64,000 nt of DNA, from contig JAFGVE010000023.1 in assembly GCA_016938175.1 (NCBI GenBank), positions 1-64,000 on the forward strand. The letters run 5' to 3'. The stretch is from Campylobacterales bacterium (GTDB lineage Bacteria; Campylobacterota; Campylobacteria; Campylobacterales; Sulfurimonadaceae). The translations under genes were made by a program, and so were the position numbers. The notes beneath the pieces are model-generated. The model saw nothing but the letters and a program-made list of their open reading frames with translations, did no database searches and was not told the origin of the DNA. This document shows positions 56,370 through 64,000 of the stretch, piece by piece (position 1 is the first letter of the stretch; each line of letters starts with the position of its first letter).

Positions 56370-56861
56370 GTGAAGAAAATCGCACTATATCCGGGAACAT
56401 TTGACCCAATTACAAATGGACATTTTGACATTATAAAAAGGGCAACAAAACTCTTTGATGAAGTGATAGTCGCAGTAGCACTCTCGCAAGATAAAAAACC
56501 GATGTTTGTACTTGATGAGCGCATTACTATGGCAATAGAGGCTACAAAACATCTTGACAATGTCAAAGTAGTAGGCTTTGACAACCTTACTATAGATCTT
56601 GCACATGAGTACAATGCTTCAGTGCTCATTCGTGGACTTCGTGCGGTAAGTGACTTTGAGTACGAGCTTCAACTTGGATATCTCAATAACTCTCTTGATG
56701 AAACTATCGAAACAGTTTATCTTATGCCAAAACTACAACACGCATTCATTAGCTCATCTATTGTAAGAAACCTGCTTAAATTTAATGGCAAAACAGAACA
56801 TCTACTTCCTTATGCTGTACAAAATATTATAGGACATATGAAATCATGTACATTGCAATAG
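56370..56861 (+). CDS. coaD: Pantetheine-phosphate adenylyltransferase
   Basis: Penultimate step of CoA synthesis. Motifs are ALYPGTFDPITNGHFDIIKR, LIRGLRAVSDFEYELQLGYL and FISSSIVRNL. GTG at 56370 with GGGAG just upstream is preferred to an ATG at 56358 because homology starts at VKKIALYPG. Length 163, usual. Overlaps tmk by 16 bp. Confidence 0.93.
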   Translation: MKKIALYPGTFDPITNGHFDIIKRATKLFDEVIVAVALSQDKKPMFVLDERITMAIEATKHLDNVKVVGFDNLTIDLAHEYNASVLIRGLRAVSDFEYELQLGYLNNSLDETIETVYLMPKLQHAFISSSIVRNLLKFNGKTEHLLPYAVQNIIGHMKSCTLQ

Positions 56862-57418
56862 AAGGTATAGACACAGCTGGAAAAAGTACACAAATCAGTG
56901 CCCTGCAATCTGCGTATCCAGATGCAATAATTACAAAAGAACCAGGTGCTACAGCGATAGGAAAAGAGATTCGTCAAATGGTTCTAAGTGCTAAAGCACA
57001 AAATAAAAAAGCCGAATTTCTTCTTTTTCTTGCAGATAGAGCTGAGCATATACATGAAGTCATCAAGCCAAACCTTGGCATAAAAGATATTATATCAGAC
57101 AGAAGTGCTATAAGTGGTGTTGCATATGCACTCGTTCAAGGTTCAATTACTCCCCAAGAGCTTGTAACTCTCAACAACTTTGCAACAGAAAACATATATC
57201 CTCAAAAAGTTTTTCTTCTACGTTTAACAAAAGAAGAACTAGAGTATAGACTTTCTCAAAAAGAGTTAGACGGAATTGAACTTCGAGGTAGCGCCTATCT
57301 CCTCTCTATTCAAGATGCACTTGTAGAAGCTGCAAAACTTCTCAACATTCAACTCATTACTATAGATGCTTCACAGAGTAGAGAAAACATAACAAAAACA
57401 ATCCTTAGCTATCTCTAA
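56846..57418 (+). CDS. tmk: Thymidylate kinase
   Basis: dTMP kinase. P-loop EGIDTAGKSTQIS, DRAEHIHEVIKPNL and DRSAISGVAYALVQG. 190 residues. The start overlaps coaD. Ends 3 bp before fkbM. Confidence 0.92.
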   Translation: MYIAIEGIDTAGKSTQISALQSAYPDAIITKEPGATAIGKEIRQMVLSAKAQNKKAEFLLFLADRAEHIHEVIKPNLGIKDIISDRSAISGVAYALVQGSITPQELVTLNNFATENIYPQKVFLLRLTKEELEYRLSQKELDGIELRGSAYLLSIQDALVEAAKLLNIQLITIDASQSRENITKTILSYL

Positions 57419-57421
57419 CAG

Positions 57422-58492
57422 ATGGATTTAATAGACCCCTCCTACATTAACGAAGAGGAAAAATATCTTGCCCAGATTTTTTTACATGACAACTCTGTTA
57501 AAAAATACATACTTGGTATCAATAAACTTACTCGCTCACTTTTAAAAAATATCAGTGTCACTGGAATTATTGACGACTTTACTCGCATACAACGTTCACG
57601 AAAAAAAGATGTCCTAAATATAAAAGATGCACTCATAGTTTGGACTGCTACAGGGAGCCCCTTAGAGGTTAAATATACTCTTGACACAATGGGTTTTAAA
57701 CATATAAGTTACCTTGCACTATGTAAATATACAAAATTGCCCTTGGCTCCACATCCTTTTATAATGGATTTTAAAGCTGATTACACTCAAAATTATCTAG
57801 AATATAAAGAACTCTATACTACCCTTGCCGACAAAAAATCCAAAGAGACTTTTACACAAATCATTAATTTTAAGATTAGTTTTGACTATAACTTTATGCA
57901 AGGTTTTACAAATAGAAACGAAGAACAATATTTTGATAAAGAGCTTATTCCTCCACTTAAAGAAATAGTCTTTTTAGACGGAGGGGCTTATATAGGTGAT
58001 ACGGCAACAGAACTTATTAAAAACTATCCGGATTTTAAAAAACTTTATCTCATAGAACCAATTAGTGAAAATATGCGTATAGCAAAAAGAGAACTCCAGC
58101 AGTACAAACAGATAAACTTTATAGAGTGCGGTCTCTCTTCAACAAAACGAGAACTTTACTTTAATGAAGAGAAGTCTTTTTCATCAATGCAGACAAAAGG
58201 AAATCATACAATTTATGTAGACACTATAGACAACATTGTAACTCAGAAGGTTGATTATATAAAGTTAGACATAGAAGGTGCAGAACAAGAAGCCATAAAA
58301 GGTGCCAGAGAGACCATTATAAAATACAAACCTATACTAGCCGTTTGTATCTATCATAAAGCAGAAGACTGGTATAAAATCCCAAAACTAGTTTTAGAAA
58401 TTTATAGTGGCTATAAGGTATATATACGCCACTATATGGAAGGAATATTTGAAACCGTTATGTATTTCATTCCTCCACAAAAAGATTATTGA
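57422..58492 (+). CDS. FkbM-family SAM-dependent methyltransferase
   Basis: 356 residues. A variable N-terminal half (~1-170) is followed by a Rossmann SAM-binding domain (EIVFLDGGAYIGDTATELIK, LYLIEPISENMRIAKREL) and the FkbM signature DYIKLDIEGAEQEAIKGARE, then YKPILAVCIYHKAEDWYKIP. Family members O-methylate sugars and similar groups, often on glycans. Substrate unknown. It overlaps the convergent ferritin gene by 7 bp. Confidence 0.85.
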   Translation: MDLIDPSYINEEEKYLAQIFLHDNSVKKYILGINKLTRSLLKNISVTGIIDDFTRIQRSRKKDVLNIKDALIVWTATGSPLEVKYTLDTMGFKHISYLALCKYTKLPLAPHPFIMDFKADYTQNYLEYKELYTTLADKKSKETFTQIINFKISFDYNFMQGFTNRNEEQYFDKELIPPLKEIVFLDGGAYIGDTATELIKNYPDFKKLYLIEPISENMRIAKRELQQYKQINFIECGLSSTKRELYFNEEKSFSSMQTKGNHTIYVDTIDNIVTQKVDYIKLDIEGAEQEAIKGARETIIKYKPILAVCIYHKAEDWYKIPKLVLEIYSGYKVYIRHYMEGIFETVMYFIPPQKDY

Positions 58493-59001
58493 AGGTTTTT
58501 CTTAATATCTTCAACAAACTCTGTTATATCATCATGTAAAGCTTGTAAATCCTCTTCATGCTCAACCTCATCAGCTAAAATCTGACTCACTAAATCATAG
58601 GTTACAATATCTTTGTTTCTTGTAAGCTCTACTATATCGCTATATGTTCTAATAGCACACTGTTCACCCTTAATGGCATCTTCTAAAATACTCACAACAT
58701 CAAAGTCTTTTGGGGCATCATAACCGCAATTTGTCTGCTCTAACCACTCTTTTGGATGAAGAAGTGGTGTTCCACCTAGTTGAAGGATTCTATCTGCCAC
58801 CATATTTGCATGTCGTAACTCATCCGCAGCATGTTGTGTTAGTTCTGCGATTGCAGCATCTTTCATAATGCCCTTAATAACTTTTCCTTCAATAAAATAC
58901 TGGTAATATGCTAACCACTCATCTGCATATGCTTTGTTTAAAAGAGTAATTATCTCTCCAACTTCTAATCCCTTAATAATCGAATTTCCTACTCTTGCCA
59001 T
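58486..59001 (-). CDS. Dps-like ferritin of the thioferritin (DPSL) type
   Basis: 171 residues, four-helix bundle. Di-iron ligands are candidates Glu28 (ADEWLAYYQY), Glu61 and His64 (DELRHANM), Glu113 (GEQCAIRTY), and Glu145 and His148 (DEVEHEEDL). Two cysteines (Cys92 in TNCGYDAP and Cys115) sit at the spacing reported for the cysteine pair next to the ferroxidase site in DPSL proteins. It probably stores iron and removes peroxide. Divergent from the oxygen-sensitive PFOR. Confidence 0.78.
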   Translation of the reverse strand: MARVGNSIIKGLEVGEIITLLNKAYADEWLAYYQYFIEGKVIKGIMKDAAIAELTQHAADELRHANMVADRILQLGGTPLLHPKEWLEQTNCGYDAPKDFDVVSILEDAIKGEQCAIRTYSDIVELTRNKDIVTYDLVSQILADEVEHEEDLQALHDDITEFVEDIKKNLQ

Positions 59002-59111
59002 TATTAACTCCTTATTAGTTGTAAAGTTTTATACACACTATAGGAAAGATATAATTAAATTGAAGTTAAGAAATATATCCATTATTTACATTTCTTTAAT
59101 CCTAATCTTCC

Positions 59112-59117
59112 TATAAT
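59112..59117 (+). promoter_or_regulatory. -10 element for nifJ
   Basis: CCTATAATTTAG with TATAAT at 59112-59117, 29 bp before the chosen ATG. A GTGAGG ribosome-binding site lies at the usual distance. The minus strand of the same 144-bp gap must hold the thioferritin promoter (TATAAA candidate). Confidence 0.5.
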
Positions 59118-59145
59118 TTAGCAAGACTAGCATGTGAGGATTGTT

Positions 59146-62100
59146 ATGAGTAAAACCTATGTAACTATAGACGCCAATGAAGCAGTTGCCCGAGTTGCCC
59201 ACAAAATAAATGAGGTCATTGCAATTTACCCCATTACTCCATCTTCTCCTATGTCTGAGCTTAGTGAAATATACTCAATGAAAGGTGAGAGAAACATTTT
59301 TGGTGGACTTCCAAAAATTATGGAGATGCAGAGTGAAGGAGGAGCAAGTGGATCGGTACACGGTTCTTTGCAAACTGGAGCCTTAACGACAACCTTTACC
59401 TCATCACAAGGTCTACTTTTAATGATTCCAAACATGTACAAGATTGCAGGAGAACTAACTCCTACAGTTTTTCATGTAGCAGCACGCTCTATTGCAGCAC
59501 AAGCTCTCTCTATTTTTGGGGACCATAGTGATGTCATGTCTGTAAGACAGACTGGTTTTGCCCTGCTCTCTTCTAACTCGGTACAAGAGGCACATGATAT
59601 GGCACTAATTGCCCAATCAGCTTCCCTACGCTCTCGAATTCCTTTTTTACACTTCTTTGATGGTTTTAGAACTTCACATGAGGTAAGTAAGATTGAACTT
59701 CTAGAAGAGTCCATACTTGAACAAATGATAGATGAAAAACTTGTACAAGAACATAGAGAGCGTGCTTTATCTCCAGATAAGCCAGTTATTCGCGGTACTT
59801 CTCAAAATCCTGATGTCTATTTCCAAGGTAGAGAGAGTGTTAATAGCTACTATGACAAACTCCCTGTAATCCTTCAGGATTCAATGAATAAGTTTGCCCA
59901 ACTTACAGGACGACAGTATGAACTCTTTGAATACATTGGCGACGCAGAAGCAACAAAGATTATAATCATAATGGGTTCGGCTGCAGAGACTGTGCATGAA
60001 AGTGTTGAGTATTTAAATTCTCAAGGGGAAAAAGTCGGTCTTTTAAAAGTACGACTCTATAGACCATTTTCTATAAAACACTTTATATCTGCCTTACCAA
60101 AAACAACTGAAGCTATTGCCGTACTTGATAGAACAAAAGAGATTGGTGCATCAGGAGAGCCACTCTACCTTGATGTAGTAAATGCCCTCAATGAACTACG
60201 TTTTGACGAAATACTTGGCTTTGAGATGCCTAAAGTCATTGGCGGACGTTATGGACTCTCCTCTAAAGAGTTTACACCTTCCATGGTGAAAGCCGTATTT
60301 GAAGAGCTTACAAAAGAGAAGCCAAAAAACCATTTTACTATAGGAATATATGATGATGTAACACAAACATCTCTGGAGTGGGACAAAGACTTTACTCTAC
60401 CTAAAGAAGAAACTCTTCAAGCTATGTTCTTTGGGCTTGGTAGTGATGGAACTGTAGGTGCAAATAAAAACTCAATTAAAATCATTGGCGAAGAGACTCC
60501 AAACTATGTACAGGGTTACTTTGTGTATGACTCCAATAAGTCAGGTTCCATGACAACTTCTCACCTACGTTTTGGTCCAAAATATATTCGTAGTACCTAT
60601 CTAATAGAAGAGGCAGATTTTATTGCTTGCCATCAAAGTGTTTTCTTAGAAAAACTAGACATTCTCTCTCATGCAAAAAAAGGTGCAACATTTCTTCTAA
60701 ACTCACCATTTTCAAAAGATATACTCTTTAGTAAACTGCCAAGAGTTGTTCAAGAGCAAATTATTGAAAAAGAGTTAGTTGTCTATGCCATTGATGGAGC
60801 AAAAGTATCAAAAGCAAGTGGAATGGGAAGAAGAATTAACACAGTAATGCAGACCTGTTTCTTCGCCATTTCAGGTGTACTGCCAAAAGATGAAGCAATA
60901 GAGAAAATAAAACACTCCATAGAGAAGAGTTATGGACGTAAAGGGAAACAGATAGTTGAGATGAACAACCTTGCAGTTGATAATGCCCTTGCAAATCTTC
61001 ATAAAATAGAGATACCAAAAACCGTTAGCAGTAACATAAAGATGCAAGCGATTGTTAAAGGTGACTTTGATAATTTTGTTGCAGATATAACCGCCAAACT
61101 TATATCTGGACAAGGTGACCTACTTCCTGTTTCTGCTATGCCTGCTGATGGAACCTGGCCTACTGGAACAACACAGTATCAAAAACGTAACATTGCCCTT
61201 GAAGTTCCTGTTTGGGATGCCAATACATGTATACAGTGTAATAAATGTGTTATAGTCTGCCCTCACGCTGCTATACGTTCAAAAGTAGTTGATGAGTCAG
61301 TTCTAGGTGATGCTCCTGATATCTTCTCTTTTATAAATGCAAAAGGGAAAACTTTTGAAGAGCATGAAAAGTTCACTATTCAAGTAGCCGTTGAAGACTG
61401 TACAGGATGTGCTTTGTGTGTTGAGATGTGTCCTGCAAAAAATAAATCACAAACAAACCTCAAAGCCATTAACATGACTCCACAAGAACAGGCTCATAAT
61501 GATGGCGTTATTAACTGGGACTATTTTACAAAGCTACCAAATTATGACAGAACTAAACTCAATCATGCAAAAGCAAAAGAGTCACAATTTTTAGAACCAC
61601 TCTTTGAGTTCTCCGGCGCTTGTCCTGGATGTGGTGAAACACCGTATGTAAAACTAGCTTCTCAACTTTTTGGAGACAGGATGGTAATTGCAAACGCTAC
61701 GGGCTGTTCTTCTATTTATGGTGGGAACCTTCCAACAACTCCTTGGAAGAAAAACAGTGAAGGGAGAGGTCCTGCATGGTCCAACTCACTTTTTGAAGAC
61801 AATGCAGAGTTTGGACTTGGATTTAGACTCGCTATAGACAATCATACTGACAACGCAAGAACACTTCTCTTATCTCTTCAAGAGAATATTGGTAAGGAAC
61901 TCACAGAAGCAATTTTAAATGCGCAACAATCAGATGAGGTCGAAATATTTGAACAGCGAAAACGCGTTGAAAAACTAAAATCTATTTTAGAACAAAAAGA
62001 AGATACACAATCAAAGAGACTTCTCTCTCTTGCAGATTATCTTGTAAAAAAATCTGTTTGGATGATGGGTGGTGATGGGTGGGCCTATGATATAGGTTAC

Positions 62101-62724
62101 GGTGGACTTGACCATGTCTTAGCAAGTGGTAAAAATGTCAATATTTTGGTACTTGATACTCAGGTTTATTCCAATACTGGTGGACAACAATCAAAAGCAA
62201 CACTGACGGGAGCTATAGCAAAATTTGCAGCCTCAGGAAAAGCGCAAGTACCAAAAGACTTAGCACTTATGGCAATAGCTTATGAAAATGTATACGTGGC
62301 AAGAGTAGCAATGGGTGCGAGTGATGAGCAGACAGTAAAAGCCTTTATCGAAGCAGAAAAGTATGATGGTCCTTCGATAATCATTGCCTATGCACACTGT
62401 GTTGCTCATGGTTATGATTTAAAGTACGGTATGGCACACCAAAAACTCGCAGTTGATTCTGGACTTTGGCCAACATTTAGATACAACCCTGCTCTCAAAG
62501 AAGTGGGTCAAAATCCTATGCATTTAGACTATAAAGGGCCAAAAATTGATGTCAAAAACTTTATGTACCAAGAGACACGTTTTAAAATGGCTGAGAAACT
62601 TGATGCAGACTCTGCAAAAGAGTATTTGGATACAGCCAGAACACATGCACAAGAGATGTATAAACGCTACCTAAACATTGAACAGATGTATGCAGTTGCA
62701 GAATTAACAGAGGAGAGTGAATAA
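59146..62724 (+). CDS. nifJ: Pyruvate:ferredoxin (flavodoxin) oxidoreductase, single chain
   Basis: 1192 residues from the ATG at 59146; an ATG 12 bases upstream is also in frame. All PFOR domains are visible: ITPSSPMSELSEIYSM-type domain I, IIIMGSAAETVHESVEYLN, and a ferredoxin domain with two [4Fe-4S] motifs beginning near Cys695 (CIQCNKCVIVCP) and Cys752 (CTGCALCVEMCP). The TPP domain has the proximal cluster at Cys826 (CPGCGETPY) and GDGWAYDIGYGG. Oxidises pyruvate to acetyl-CoA, or runs in reverse for CO2 fixation (reductive TCA cycle). Oxygen-sensitive. Confidence 0.95.
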   Translation: MSKTYVTIDANEAVARVAHKINEVIAIYPITPSSPMSELSEIYSMKGERNIFGGLPKIMEMQSEGGASGSVHGSLQTGALTTTFTSSQGLLLMIPNMYKIAGELTPTVFHVAARSIAAQALSIFGDHSDVMSVRQTGFALLSSNSVQEAHDMALIAQSASLRSRIPFLHFFDGFRTSHEVSKIELLEESILEQMIDEKLVQEHRERALSPDKPVIRGTSQNPDVYFQGRESVNSYYDKLPVILQDSMNKFAQLTGRQYELFEYIGDAEATKIIIIMGSAAETVHESVEYLNSQGEKVGLLKVRLYRPFSIKHFISALPKTTEAIAVLDRTKEIGASGEPLYLDVVNALNELRFDEILGFEMPKVIGGRYGLSSKEFTPSMVKAVFEELTKEKPKNHFTIGIYDDVTQTSLEWDKDFTLPKEETLQAMFFGLGSDGTVGANKNSIKIIGEETPNYVQGYFVYDSNKSGSMTTSHLRFGPKYIRSTYLIEEADFIACHQSVFLEKLDILSHAKKGATFLLNSPFSKDILFSKLPRVVQEQIIEKELVVYAIDGAKVSKASGMGRRINTVMQTCFFAISGVLPKDEAIEKIKHSIEKSYGRKGKQIVEMNNLAVDNALANLHKIEIPKTVSSNIKMQAIVKGDFDNFVADITAKLISGQGDLLPVSAMPADGTWPTGTTQYQKRNIALEVPVWDANTCIQCNKCVIVCPHAAIRSKVVDESVLGDAPDIFSFINAKGKTFEEHEKFTIQVAVEDCTGCALCVEMCPAKNKSQTNLKAINMTPQEQAHNDGVINWDYFTKLPNYDRTKLNHAKAKESQFLEPLFEFSGACPGCGETPYVKLASQLFGDRMVIANATGCSSIYGGNLPTTPWKKNSEGRGPAWSNSLFEDNAEFGLGFRLAIDNHTDNARTLLLSLQENIGKELTEAILNAQQSDEVEIFEQRKRVEKLKSILEQKEDTQSKRLLSLADYLVKKSVWMMGGDGWAYDIGYGGLDHVLASGKNVNILVLDTQVYSNTGGQQSKATLTGAIAKFAASGKAQVPKDLALMAIAYENVYVARVAMGASDEQTVKAFIEAEKYDGPSIIIAYAHCVAHGYDLKYGMAHQKLAVDSGLWPTFRYNPALKEVGQNPMHLDYKGPKIDVKNFMYQETRFKMAEKLDADSAKEYLDTARTHAQEMYKRYLNIEQMYAVAELTEESE

Positions 62725-62725
62725 A

Positions 62726-63718
62726 ATGGATTTAACAACAACATATATGGGCTTAAAACTTAAAAACCCAATTATAGTCGGAGCTTCTCCTTTAACTGCT
62801 ACATACGACTCAATAAAAGAACTTGAAGCAAATGGTGCAGCAGCAGTCGTTCTGCACTCTATCTTTGAAGAACAGATTAACCATGAACTTCATGAGATAG
62901 ACCACTTTTTATTTAAAGGAAGTGAAGATTATGCTGAAGCACTTGGATATTTTCCAGAAGTTACACTCAGTAATTTGGAGTCACAAAACTATCTTGAAGA
63001 GATTAAAAAACTCAAAGAGAACCTCTCTATTCCAGTAATAGCATCACTCAACGGTGTCTCAAAAGGTGGTTGGCAAGAGTACGCAAAAAAACTCGAATCT
63101 GCTGGTGTTGATGCAATTGAGCTAAATATAACCTACATCCCCACAGATATAGAGACAGATGCAAGAGAGGTTGAAAAACTCTATCTTGAAGCTGTAGAGA
63201 CTGTTAGAGCCTACGTAAGTATCCCAATAGCTGTAAAAATGAATGCCTACTTCTCTGCTCCAGCACAAATGTCTAAAAAACTGATAGATGCTGGAGCTAA
63301 CGGACTCATTCTTTTTGACAGACCTGTTCATGTAGATATAGACCTTGAAAACTTAAATGCCACACAAACAATAACACCTAGCAGTTCTAATGATATGAGT
63401 GAATCCCTACGTTGGTGTGCTATCTTATATAAGAAACTAAATGCCTCTTTATGTGCTTCAACAGGGGTAAATACTCATGAAGATATTTTAAAAGCTATGA
63501 TGAGTGGAGCGGATGCAGTACAAATGGTAACTGCTCTTAAAAAAAATGGTGCAGTACATATTAAAGAAGTTCTCGCAAATCTTCAAACGTGGATGGAAGA
63601 GAAAGAGTATATCTCCATTGAGCAGATGAAAGGGAGTATTTCTCTACACCACACTACAAATCCAGCGGCCTATCAGAGAGCCAACTATATGAGGCTTCTG
63701 ACAGACTACAGATACTAA
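62726..63718 (+). CDS. Dihydroorotate dehydrogenase-like FMN oxidoreductase
   Basis: 333 residues or fewer; ATG at 62726 chosen because the homology starts at MDLTTTYMGLKLKNPIIVG. FMN TIM barrel with GASPLTATYDSIKELEANGA, IPVIASLNGVSKGGWQEYAK, NGLILFDRP and LCASTGVNTHEDILKAMM. It belongs to the DHOD-like group commonly found next to nifJ, where its reaction is not established; the spacing here is one base after the nifJ stop. Confidence 0.8.
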   Translation: MDLTTTYMGLKLKNPIIVGASPLTATYDSIKELEANGAAAVVLHSIFEEQINHELHEIDHFLFKGSEDYAEALGYFPEVTLSNLESQNYLEEIKKLKENLSIPVIASLNGVSKGGWQEYAKKLESAGVDAIELNITYIPTDIETDAREVEKLYLEAVETVRAYVSIPIAVKMNAYFSAPAQMSKKLIDAGANGLILFDRPVHVDIDLENLNATQTITPSSSNDMSESLRWCAILYKKLNASLCASTGVNTHEDILKAMMSGADAVQMVTALKKNGAVHIKEVLANLQTWMEEKEYISIEQMKGSISLHHTTNPAAYQRANYMRLLTDYRY

Positions 63719-63740
63719 TTTTATACCTTTTGGTATAAAA
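63719..63740. terminator. Bidirectional terminator at the end of the nifJ operon
   Basis: 9-bp stem TTTTATACC / GGTATAAAA with loop TTTT, one base after the stop of the plus gene and containing the stop of the minus gene. Confidence 0.75.
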
Positions 63741-64000
63741 CACGAAAGTGGGAATTTGAGACTTGAGACTCTTGTGTATGGACTTCAAAAGAGAGTTCTT
63801 TGAGTCCATGATTTTTAAAAAGGTCAACTTCTTCTTTTGTTAATGGCCAAGGCGGTCCCTCAAACTCTCTAGACTTTTTATGTGCTACAAGTAGTAATTT
63901 TCCATCTTGTGCAAGTGTATCTGCAACTGCTTCTATCATTTTTTCTCTAAACTTTACTGGTAAAGACTGTATAGTGAGTGCCTCAAAAACAAAATCAAAG
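63721..64000 (-). CDS. Class I SAM-dependent methyltransferase (TPMT-like), partial
   Basis: Only the C-terminal ~93 residues are in the window; the frame is open to the right edge. Visible are FDFVFEALTIQSLPVKFREK, ADTLAQDGKLLLVAHKK, GPPWPLTKEEVDLF and a closing FRVLYQKV. These fit small-molecule methyltransferases of the thiopurine/tellurite type. The N-terminal SAM loop is outside. Confidence 0.72.
   Translation of the reverse strand, partial: FDFVFEALTIQSLPVKFREKMIEAVADTLAQDGKLLLVAHKKSREFEGPPWPLTKEEVDLFKNHGLKELSFEVHTQESQVSNSHFRVLYQKV

Overview
The window is a gene-dense, AT-rich stretch of a Campylobacterota (Epsilonproteobacteria) chromosome. It most resembles a free-living Sulfurimonas-type organism. 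The supporting signs are the short Campylobacterota-type adenylate kinase, the ~400-residue DapD, a CiaD-like protein, flavin and pyruvate metabolism by a single-chain pyruvate:ferredoxin oxidoreductase, frequent TTG starts, TATAAT -10 boxes with poor -35 boxes, and gene orders that from memory match Campylobacter jejuni (tatD-mltD-rlpA-kdsC-lptC-lptA-engB-mrdA; flgA-ubiX-coaD-tmk). The species assignment is inference. No tRNA, rRNA, insertion sequence, CRISPR array or complete prophage was seen.

Layout. 1-6.4 kb: the end of metG, a MurF-like protein that has lost its P-loop, a TakP-like TRAP binding lipoprotein, a putative glycoside hydrolase, a YgjP-type metallopeptidase, queC, ybeY and a CaCA exchanger. 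6.4-16.2 kb (minus strand): a cell-envelope block (recN, tatD, mltD, rlpA, hisB, kdsC, lptC, lptA, engB, argA, a MreD-like protein and mrdA), tightly packed with 1-34 bp overlaps. 16.3-22.9 kb: a BASS-type transporter with a cytochrome b, two different adenylate kinases, nadK, aspS, an acidic protein and a CinA-like domain protein. 22.9-27.8 kb: the most accessory-looking part, with a 42-residue membrane peptide, a DUF6166-like/HTH protein, a small RHH-like protein, dapD, a miniature flagellar rod protein, an NlpC/P60 lipoprotein, an S24 (LexA/CI-like) repressor facing a 27-codon micro-ORF, and a 45-residue membrane protein. 27.8-33.1 kb (minus): the leuD-leuB-TPR-CiaD-like-purU-trmL operon and flgF-flgG behind a sigma-54 promoter. 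33.2-37.8 kb: rpoD with a translationally coupled PAS-like gene, two membrane proteins (one AtpZ/AtpI type) and hemL. 37.9-44.4 kb: a TonB-like protein and a complete tripartite RND efflux pump. 44.5-48.1 kb: a chemoreceptor, a CitE-like lyase and a cytochrome c. 48.2-53.1 kb: folD, lepB, a site-2 protease, rpiB, a coiled-coil protein, apt and trpB. 53.1-58.5 kb: an acidic 54-residue protein, then pepA-flgA-ubiX-coaD-tmk-fkbM. 58.5-64 kb: a thioferritin (DPSL) divergent from nifJ plus a dihydroorotate dehydrogenase-like gene, and a truncated methyltransferase at the right edge.

The genes are mostly housekeeping: envelope assembly (LPS transport, peptidoglycan elongation and turnover), amino-acid biosynthesis scattered as single genes (hisB, argA, trpB, leuBD, dapD), flagellar assembly and nucleotide metabolism. 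The points most worth a second look are lptC with no canonical start codon, the S24 repressor facing a micro-ORF across an operator-like region, the small-protein/DUF6166-like module, the hairpin that hides the ribosome-binding site after rpoD, the coexistence of two adenylate kinase types, and the MurF-like protein without a nucleotide-binding loop.
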